NCBI GenBank assembly: GCA_964467785.1
Contig: CAYXVB010000156.1
Coordinates: 1 to 8,484 of the forward strand
DNA from: CAYXVB01 sp964467785
GTDB lineage: Bacteria; Bdellovibrionota; UBA1018
Length of the DNA: 8,484 nucleotides
Direction of reading: 5' to 3'
A program made the position numbers and the translations under genes. The notes below the pieces were generated by a model. It was not told the origin of the DNA. It did no database searches and was given only the letters and a program-made list of their open reading frames with translations. Positions 1 through 4,953 of the stretch are shown in pieces (position 1 is the first letter of the stretch; each line of letters begins with the position of its first letter).

Positions 1-718
1 GTTCCGCCGAGAGAAAGGCTTTTGCGGCAGAGAGCAGCGAATCATGTGGAGCGAATGGGTACGGCCGGGACTTGGCGATCATTCGGTGGGCGCCGTGGGC
101 GTTGACGTCCGTCGGTGCATCCAGGAAAGAGATGTCCACGGGGATGTTCAGATGAACGGGTTTTTTGGTGGCCCGGGCGAGCTCGTGCAGTTCGATGACC
201 GTGTTCACGAGTTTTTGCGGGTCATGAAGCGTTATCGAGGCCGCTGTGATCGAGTTGAGCATTTGGACCGCGTTGACCCCTGTTTCGAAGGAGTCCTGCG
301 CGGCGCCCCGGCCTTTGAGCGAAGTCGCGATGTTTCCGGTAATGACGAACATCGGTACCCGCTCTTCATAGGCCGCCGCCACACCCGTCATGAGATTGGT
401 GATGCCAGGGCCCGCGGTCGCGAAGCAAAGTCCCATTTCAGAACCTTTTGAAATCAGGCTTCTCCCCATGGCCATGTAGGCCGCCCCAGTCTCGTGCTGG
501 GTTAAAATAGTTTGTATCTTCTTAGAGCGGCTCAAAGCATTGAAGATGGCGGTAATGGGTCCACCGGGAATGCCAAAGGCAGCACGAAAGCTAAGAGTCT
601 CCAGTGTTTGAACAAGAATTTCAGAAATAGATAGAGCTGGTGTAAAATTATCAAGAATTGAGTTATCAGTGATGATCCCGGGGGATGGCTCCACATGACT
701 GCTGTACGTTTCGCGCAT
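1..718 (-). CDS. Thiamine-diphosphate-dependent enzyme, acetolactate synthase (IlvB)-like, N-terminal part
   Basis: The first 239 codons are present; the C-terminal part lies beyond the left edge. The family condenses or decarboxylates 2-keto acids using thiamine diphosphate (ThDP) in the cytoplasm. The N-terminal pyrimidine-binding domain is clear: FGIPGG (residues 48-53), then QHETGAAYMAMGR (74-86), whose Glu76 is the expected catalytic glutamate that activates ThDP, then ATAGPGITNL (100-109), VPMFVITGN and PVHLNIPVDI. The start at 718 is chosen because a GGAG ribosome site lies 8 bases upstream (727-730); an in-frame stop lies further upstream at 746-748. A GTG at 692-694 is the only other nearby start and has a weak ribosome site. 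About 25 residues precede the conserved fold, and this stretch (around 585-720) is AT-richer than the rest. The substrate cannot be told: acetolactate synthase, sulfoacetaldehyde acetyltransferase, oxalyl-CoA decarboxylase and biosynthetic-cluster relatives all share this domain. Confidence 0.9.
   Translation of the reverse strand, partial: MRETYSSHVEPSPGIITDNSILDNFTPALSISEILVQTLETLSFRAAFGIPGGPITAIFNALSRSKKIQTILTQHETGAAYMAMGRSLISKGSEMGLCFATAGPGITNLMTGVAAAYEERVPMFVITGNIATSLKGRGAAQDSFETGVNAVQMLNSITAASITLHDPQKLVNTVIELHELARATKKPVHLNIPVDISFLDAPTDVNAHGAHRMIAKSRPYPFAPHDSLLSAAKAFLSAE
643..648 (+). promoter_or_regulatory. Candidate -10 box for the V4R histidine kinase gene
   Basis: TAAAAT (643-648) lies 17 bases after TTCAGA (620-625), which matches four of six positions of the sigma-70 -35 consensus. 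The -10 box matches five of six. It would place transcription start near 655, about 40 bases before the kinase ATG. The local AT-richness, inside the opposing enzyme gene, fits a promoter here. It was found by eye only. Confidence 0.35.
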
Positions 719-2485
719 TTTTCCAACTCCGTTCTTGAGGGCCCTTTAAGATTTCTCGAACGGTATCAGGATTCTCAGCGAATTCAAATATTTCTAAAGG
801 ATCTCGGTGTAACCGAGGAATGGATCCGTGATGTCAAGAATTGGCATGACTCCGGATTTCATCTTCGATTCTACGAAACCGCGCTGAAATCCTTCCCCGA
901 TTATAAAGACATCGCTTTCGAGGGAACCCGCGCGCTTTATACGGACAGCAAGTTCCAGCAGTTCACCTCTTTGGCCGGCTTGCTGCTGACGCCGGAGCGC
1001 CTCTTTGGTTTCCTGCCCAAAGTATCGATGCGGATGAACTCCTATAATGGCTATGAGTTCAGGCTTTCCTTCCGAAGGGTGGCCTTCTCGGGCGGAGCCT
1101 TGATCCAGACTTATCAGGATCGTTCGGCCCGGGCCCTTAACGGTTTTCTTTGTGACGCGTGCCGAGGCAGTATCACCGGCGTGATGGCTTTCATGGGCTA
1201 TCGGATTCTCGATCTTCACGAATCCAGATGCGTGAAGCGCGGGGATGAGTCTTGCGTTTACGAGATTAACTGGTTCAATCGGCCGTTGCTCAAACAGCTC
1301 GTTGCCTGGCTGGGGGGTACGGCCGCGCTATCGCTGGTCGTTTCCCGACTCACGGACGTGAGCGCGGTTTCGGGGGTCTTGGGATCCGCGTTGGCGTCCT
1401 GCCTGACTCTGGCGGTTTTTTCGATCCGCCGACAGCGCGAGAGTCTCCGCGCGGCATTCGAGTATCAGGACGCGGTCCTCAAGGAACTGAGGCAAGCTGC
1501 CGAAGCGCGCGAGCTGATGAACCGCAAGCTCATCCAGTTTCAGGGAGAGCTCAGCGAGGCGATGACACTTGCGTCGATCGGAGAGGCCTCGTTCAGCATG
1601 GTGCACGACATGGCCAGTCCCACCACGCTGATCCGAATGTACGCGAGTCTTCTCGGGCAGACGATCAAGGGTAAGTTTCCGGATGACAGCGAGTTCTTGC
1701 ATTATTGTAATGCGATCGACCGGGCCACGCAAAGTCTGGTGAAGCTCCAGATCCTCTTTCGCAACCGAACCAGCCAGCAGGACTCCTCAGTGGTGGTCCG
1801 CCAGGATCTGCGCCAGCTGGTGAGCGGGTTCCTGGACCTCTTCGATCCGCTCATTCAGAAGCAAAAAATATCAGCCTCCGTGCAAGGAGGCACCGATCCC
1901 GTGGAGATCGAGGCGTACGAGGGGAGTATCGAGTCGATTTTCCTCAACCTGATCCAGAACGCTATCAACGCGATGTCGAACACTCCGCGCGGAACACTGA
2001 CGATCACGATCGAGCAGGACCAGGACAACGCGCGGATCCGAGTCGCTGACTCAGGGCCGGGCATCCCGCCTGAGCGCATTTCGCACCTCTGCTATCGATT
2101 CGTGGAGAGCTCCGGCGGGCGTCGCGAGGGTTTCACGCCCGCGCTGCGCGGCACGGGCTTCGGCCTCTACAACATCAAAAAGATCGTGGACAGGCTGGGA
2201 GGCATGATCTCCGTCCAGTCCTCGCCGACGGGAACTGCGTTTGACTTCGTGCTGCCCAAGCGCATCATAAAAGGTATCCGCTTCCTTTTTGATGTACGCC
2301 GCGTCATTTGGCGAGCCGGTCATGCGAGCGCGTCGCTCAGCGCGTCGACAGACGGAAGCGCTTTTCGAGCCAGATCCCTGTCAAAAGTCCGACCAGGGCC
2401 ATCCCCGCCATCGGCCCAAAGAGCCGCAGTGGCCAGGAGGGAGCCGCCACGCCATCCGTCGGCGGCGCGAGTTCGATGGTCTTAG
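695..2485 (+). CDS. V4R-domain membrane sensor histidine kinase
   Basis: A 596-residue probable sensor kinase. The N-terminal part (about 55-195) looks like a V4R (4-vinyl reductase) ligand-binding domain, with the paired cysteines C153/C156 and C179/C187 in the typical ending with a GDxxC motif. Two hydrophobic segments follow (about 202-217 and 223-244), then a coiled-coil linker (246-290). The phosphoacceptor H-box is HDMASP with His304. The ATPase domain has the N-box (Asn418, Asn422), DSGPG (452-456) and GTGFGL (486-491). The ATG at 695 is the only reasonable start: an in-frame stop lies at 659-661, there is no nearby alternative downstream, and GGGGGA (680-685) may serve as ribosome site. 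Recognisable kinase sequence ends near residue 522; the last ~50 residues read antisense through the neighbouring gene and look like arbitrary Arg/Ser/Pro-rich sequence. No receiver domain or response regulator is in the window, so the partner and the ligand are unknown. Confidence 0.9.
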   Translation: MTAVRFAHFSNSVLEGPLRFLERYQDSQRIQIFLKDLGVTEEWIRDVKNWHDSGFHLRFYETALKSFPDYKDIAFEGTRALYTDSKFQQFTSLAGLLLTPERLFGFLPKVSMRMNSYNGYEFRLSFRRVAFSGGALIQTYQDRSARALNGFLCDACRGSITGVMAFMGYRILDLHESRCVKRGDESCVYEINWFNRPLLKQLVAWLGGTAALSLVVSRLTDVSAVSGVLGSALASCLTLAVFSIRRQRESLRAAFEYQDAVLKELRQAAEARELMNRKLIQFQGELSEAMTLASIGEASFSMVHDMASPTTLIRMYASLLGQTIKGKFPDDSEFLHYCNAIDRATQSLVKLQILFRNRTSQQDSSVVVRQDLRQLVSGFLDLFDPLIQKQKISASVQGGTDPVEIEAYEGSIESIFLNLIQNAINAMSNTPRGTLTITIEQDQDNARIRVADSGPGIPPERISHLCYRFVESSGGRREGFTPALRGTGFGLYNIKKIVDRLGGMISVQSSPTGTAFDFVLPKRIIKGIRFLFDVRRVIWRAGHASASLSASTDGSAFRARSLSKVRPGPSPPSAQRAAVARREPPRHPSAARVRWS

Positions 2486-3686
2486 CCACAAAGGCCGCGA
2501 CTTTCGCGCCCTGGTGCTCCTGGATCCAGCGCAGGCTCGAGGGATAAATGTCGGACTCGGGCAAGGTGCGCCAGTCGATTGCGGTGGCCTTGGCCATGCC
2601 GGTCCATTTGAGGGCGTTTGCGTAAAGCGTCTCGGCCCCCTGGCTCGAACCCGTCGCTTGCGGAAGGACGACATAGGCCGCGGGCGGGGCCAGTTCCATT
2701 TTTTCGGTCGGAGCGACCCACAGGCCATGGGCGGTGCGGATCAGTTCGCGTTTTTCGCCCACCGAGAACACCCTCGCGCTATGAGTCCGCGGAAAGAGAT
2801 CGAGCGCGGCTGCAAGCGCAAGCTCGGAAGCGCCGGGGAGCACCCAGACGGCGACTCCGGGCCGCGTCCAGTCAAAGCCGGCACGCAAGTAAAGCTGGGC
2901 CCAGTCCGTGCGATTGATCCCGGCAGTCGTGTCGGCAATTGTGCCTGCGGTTGAGCTGGCAGGCACCAGCTTGCGCGCGCGGGCCGCGGCTTCTGGTCCG
3001 GCCAGTTTTTCGATCGCGGCCAATGTTCCGTCGAGGCTCGCGGTGATCCCGGCGGAGCTGATATGATCGGCTCCGGCAATGACCACGCGGCGATTTTCTA
3101 CCCAGCGCACGCCGGGATAGCGCTCTTTGAGCTGCGGGAGCGAGATGAAGTGGCTGGTGGCCTCGCGACCCTCCAATAGACCTGCCTGCGCCGTCACGCG
3201 CGCGCCTTCGCAAACCGATAGCACGGTGCGTGCGCCCGCGGCCTGTTTCTTGACCCACTCGATCAACGGCGGATAACCGGGTTCGAGAAGCGCTGGGACG
3301 ACGAGCAGGTCGGCCTGCGGCGCTTCCTTGAAGGAAAAGTCGGGGAGAATCGCCAGATCCCCCGTCGTCAACGAGAGCTCGCGGCGCGAGGCCACGGTGT
3401 AGACGTCAAAGGCGCCGCTCTCGGCGAGTAGCGCGTAGGGACCGAGCACGTCAGTGATCTGAGATCCGTCGTTGCTCACCAGGATCGCGGCCTTGAGCTT
3501 GCCGGGGCGGAAGCGGACTTCGGGCAGCGGATGCGGAAGTTCGAGAGAAGCGGGCTTTTCACGCAGCATGAGCGACTTGAAGTTGGAGATCGCCGTGAGG
3601 GTGCCGAACATGAGAGGCGGCATCAGGGCGGAGCAAAGGTAAATGACGGCGCGCTTGGCCAGGTCGAGACGCGAGGATTGCTGCAT
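2337..3686 (-). CDS. Membrane protein with two DJ-1/PfpI (GlxA-type) domains
   Basis: A 449-residue protein anchored by hydrophobic segments near each end (about 13-34 and 420-440). The first DJ-1/PfpI domain (about 63-240) resembles the ligand-binding half of GlxA-type AraC regulators: TDVLGP near 78-83, the nucleophile elbow SVCEGAR with Cys159, a following ATSHF with His179, and an SSAGITASLDG segment near 210-220. No AraC helix-turn-helix follows. Instead there is a second, more diverged DJ-1-like domain (about 275-408) with no cysteine. The family includes amidases, deglycase/chaperone-like proteins and sensors; which applies here is unknown. The ATG at 3686 is chosen; a TTG at 3720-3722 would add 12 residues but has no clear ribosome site. 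The gene is convergent with the kinase and its last 149 bases overlap the kinase frame. On codon pattern and family match this is the more credible of the two overlapping frames. Confidence 0.87.
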   Translation of the reverse strand: MQQSSRLDLAKRAVIYLCSALMPPLMFGTLTAISNFKSLMLREKPASLELPHPLPEVRFRPGKLKAAILVSNDGSQITDVLGPYALLAESGAFDVYTVASRRELSLTTGDLAILPDFSFKEAPQADLLVVPALLEPGYPPLIEWVKKQAAGARTVLSVCEGARVTAQAGLLEGREATSHFISLPQLKERYPGVRWVENRRVVIAGADHISSAGITASLDGTLAAIEKLAGPEAAARARKLVPASSTAGTIADTTAGINRTDWAQLYLRAGFDWTRPGVAVWVLPGASELALAAALDLFPRTHSARVFSVGEKRELIRTAHGLWVAPTEKMELAPPAAYVVLPQATGSSQGAETLYANALKWTGMAKATAIDWRTLPESDIYPSSLRWIQEHQGAKVAAFVAKTIELAPPTDGVAAPSWPLRLFGPMAGMALVGLLTGIWLEKRFRLSTR

Positions 3687-3748
3687 GGCTTGCGCTTTCT
3701 CACAAAGCTCAGGGTGCCGCAACGGGCATTGAGGCGGACGGCTGCGAG

Positions 3749-3788
3749 GGCGTCAGTCGTTTATCGTCAGGACGTGAAGACTGACGCC
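3749..3788. repeat. 10-bp perfect inverted repeat in the divergent gap
   Basis: The left arm GGCGTCAGTC (3749-3758) and right arm GACTGACGCC (3779-3788) are exact reverse complements separated by 20 bases. The spacer itself holds a smaller dyad, CGTC-AG-GACG (3765-3774). The element sits between the divergent DJ-1 membrane protein gene and the prepilin-like gene. No T-run follows either arm, so a regulator binding site or an mRNA leader hairpin is likelier than a terminator. Confidence 0.6.
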
Positions 3789-3814
3789 ATGCATCAGGAG
3801 TGCTGTTTGATTTA

Positions 3815-3841
3815 AGTTTTCGTGATTATGTTTCGAAAACT
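3815..3841 (+). repeat. 8-bp perfect inverted repeat just before the prepilin-like start
   Basis: AGTTTTCG (3815-3822) and CGAAAACT (3834-3841) are exact reverse complements around an 11-base loop, ending 5 bases before the ATG at 3847. In RNA it would form a hairpin next to the translation start; in DNA it could be an operator. No T-run follows. The nearest good ribosome-site-like sequence, AGGAG at 3796-3800, is upstream of the hairpin and far from the ATG. Confidence 0.5.
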
Positions 3842-3846
3842 AGAGT

Positions 3847-4446
3847 ATGTACGGATTCCGAGTACTCCTTCGCGATCGAAGGGGGCAGTCGTTGGCTCAG
3901 GTGATGATCGGCTTTGGCTTGGCCGGTGTTCTGGCTTTGATGCTGGCCCAGCTGAACATGATCACCATGCAAGGGCAGAATGCGGTGGCACAGAACGCGG
4001 ACCTTTCGAGCGTCGCGACGGTGTTGACCCAGGCACTCCAAACCGCGGCGGTTTGCGACGCCAACATGGCTTCCACGAACCTCGCGCAGGTGACGTTCAG
4101 CACGGCGAGTGGGACGTTGGCCTCCCAGAATATCAACATGAACCGAATCACGGTCAACAACGGAGACGTGCTGGTCCAGGCCGGCGGCAGGATCGGGAAG
4201 ACCCTGACGGTCACGGCGCTCCGGCTCGAGCAGTTCAAGGAGCTGGCATCGGGCACGAGTTATCTGGCCAACATCCACATCGAAGCCAGCAAGCAGGATG
4301 GCAATTTCGTCGGCGCTAAAGTCATCACTCGTGATGTCCCCATCCAGCTGCGCACTCACATCACCTCGGGCGTCACCGCGCAGATCGACGGCTGCTTAAC
4401 TTCGGGTGGCAAAAAGGGCTACAAGAACTTCCTTGAGTCTTACTAA
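3847..4446 (+). CDS. Prepilin-like (type IV pilin / pseudopilin class) protein
   Basis: A 199-residue protein with a class III (prepilin) signal: a short basic leader MYGFRVLLRDRRG, then QSLAQVMIG leading into a single hydrophobic helix (about 14-37). Cleavage by prepilin peptidase would fall after Gly13. Position +5 of the mature protein is Gln18 rather than the usual Glu. The remainder is a Ser/Thr/Asn-rich, probably periplasmic or surface domain with Cys70 and Cys183. An in-frame TAG lies just 6 bases before the ATG (3841-3843), so the start cannot be further upstream; the ribosome site there is weak. No other pilus genes are visible. The frame ends at TAA 4444-4446, and similar-looking secreted sequence continues at once in another frame, so this may be the first part of a broken, longer gene. 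The prepilin signal is clear; the role is unknown. Confidence 0.75.
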   Translation: MYGFRVLLRDRRGQSLAQVMIGFGLAGVLALMLAQLNMITMQGQNAVAQNADLSSVATVLTQALQTAAVCDANMASTNLAQVTFSTASGTLASQNINMNRITVNNGDVLVQAGGRIGKTLTVTALRLEQFKELASGTSYLANIHIEASKQDGNFVGAKVITRDVPIQLRTHITSGVTAQIDGCLTSGGKKGYKNFLESY

Positions 4447-4450
4447 AGGC

Positions 4451-4810
4451 ATGAGCGCCACTTGCACACAGACTCAGAATTTTGGCTGGAATAACCAGAA
4501 CTGGATCAAGGTGGACCTTTCCGTTCGTGTTTCCAGCGCCGCGGACATCGAGACACGCGCGATGATGTCCTCCGGTGGAGGAACTCCGGCGACCATCTAC
4601 AATTGCGACTCTGGATGGGTTGCCGGCGAGAGCGCCGAATGCAGCACTGCGGCGGGCGGACCCTTCGCCCCGGACCAGGGAAGCAGCGTTTCGGCGACCA
4701 TGACCCTGAGAGGCGTCAGCGGAAAGGCGCGTACCGCCCGCTATAGCGCGATTCCCGCCGGAACCTATAACGCCAACACCGCGTGCTTTGGACTCTTTCC
4801 GGCGGAGTGA
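4451..4810 (+). CDS. Cys-containing secreted-type segment, likely the continuation of the upstream pilin-like gene
   Basis: An open frame of 119 residues from the ATG at 4451, opening MSATCTQTQNFGWNNQNW and containing cysteines in CDSGW, ECSTA and TACFG near the end. It is rich in Ser, Thr, Gly and Asn, like an exported domain, yet has no signal peptide, membrane helix or convincing ribosome site: AAAGG lies only one base before the ATG, which is too close. The same frame is open further upstream to a GTG at 4406, overlapping the prepilin-like gene. A one-base insertion near the A-run at 4411-4415 or near 4440-4446 would explain the split; joining the two frames gives one protein of roughly 320 residues. 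It may otherwise be a small separate gene translated by coupling. I do not recognise the domain. Confidence 0.5.
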   Translation: MSATCTQTQNFGWNNQNWIKVDLSVRVSSAADIETRAMMSSGGGTPATIYNCDSGWVAGESAECSTAAGGPFAPDQGSSVSATMTLRGVSGKARTARYSAIPAGTYNANTACFGLFPAE

Positions 4811-4830
4811 TCGCCGACGGCAGTGATTCT

Positions 4831-4856
4831 CTCTCGTTCGGGGCGAGGGTTGTTTT
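4831..4856 (+). terminator. Rho-independent terminator after the pilin-like gene
   Basis: CTCTCG (4831-4836) pairs fully with CGAGGG (4844-4849), including one G-U pair, around the loop TTCGGGG. A T-rich run TTGTTTT (4850-4856) follows directly. It lies 20 bases after the stop at 4808-4810, as expected for the end of that transcript. Confidence 0.65.
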
Positions 4857-4888
4857 AACTATTCGAAATCAATAGCTATTTTATTTAA

Positions 4889-4903
4889 AATCAACAGTTG
4901 ATT
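4889..4903. promoter_or_regulatory. 15-bp perfect palindrome in the dikinase promoter region
   Basis: AATCAACAGTTGATT is symmetric around its central A (7-1-7). It lies in the AT-rich gap before the dikinase gene and overlaps the best -35 candidate, so it would be a natural repressor operator. No regulator is identified. Confidence 0.5.
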
Positions 4904-4924
4904 GAAAGAATCAAACATTATACA
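4898..4924 (+). promoter_or_regulatory. Candidate promoter for the dikinase gene
   Basis: TTGATT (4898-4903) and TATACA (4919-4924) resemble sigma-70 -35 and -10 boxes with a shorter than ideal 15-base spacer. They lie in the AT-rich stretch between the upstream terminator and the ATG at 4954. The -35 candidate forms the right end of the palindrome. This is a weak call made by eye. Confidence 0.3.
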
Positions 4925-4927
4925 AGC

Positions 4928-4948
4928 GCCTCGAGGATTGAGGCCTCG
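4928..4948 (+). promoter_or_regulatory. Competing hairpins covering the dikinase ribosome site
   Basis: GCCTC (4928-4932) can pair with GAGGC (4940-4944), hiding the GAGG ribosome-site candidate (4940-4943) that lies 10 bases before the ATG at 4954. Alternatively CGAGG (4932-4936) pairs with CCTCG (4944-4948), leaving that GAGG in a loop; CTTTT follows. The two folds exclude each other. Whether they matter depends on whether ATG 4954 or ATG 4972 is the real start. Confidence 0.4.
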
Positions 4949-4953
4949 CTTTT

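Noticed and set aside
44..451. Open plus-strand frame of 135 codons
   Set aside because: It is antisense to the clear thiamine-diphosphate enzyme, whose conserved motifs occupy the minus strand; the plus frame has no recognisable motif.
2326..2347. Hairpin GAGCG-CGT-CGCTC and repeated AGCGCGTCG at the end of the DJ-1 gene
   Set aside because: It has a short stem, no T-run and lies within coding overlap; such patterns are common in GC-rich sequence.
2289..2954. Open plus-strand frame of 221 codons
   Set aside because: It lies antisense to the DJ-1 membrane protein and reads as low-complexity Arg/Gly-rich sequence, typical of shadows in GC-rich DNA.
3815..3841. Inverted repeat as a rho-independent terminator
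   Set aside because: The stem is AT-rich and no T-run follows on either strand, so it was kept only as a possible operator or leader hairpin.
3822..4319. Open plus-strand frame overlapping the prepilin-like gene
   Set aside because: The prepilin leader and hydrophobic helix are in the frame starting at 3847; this frame is Arg/Gly/His-rich with no motif.
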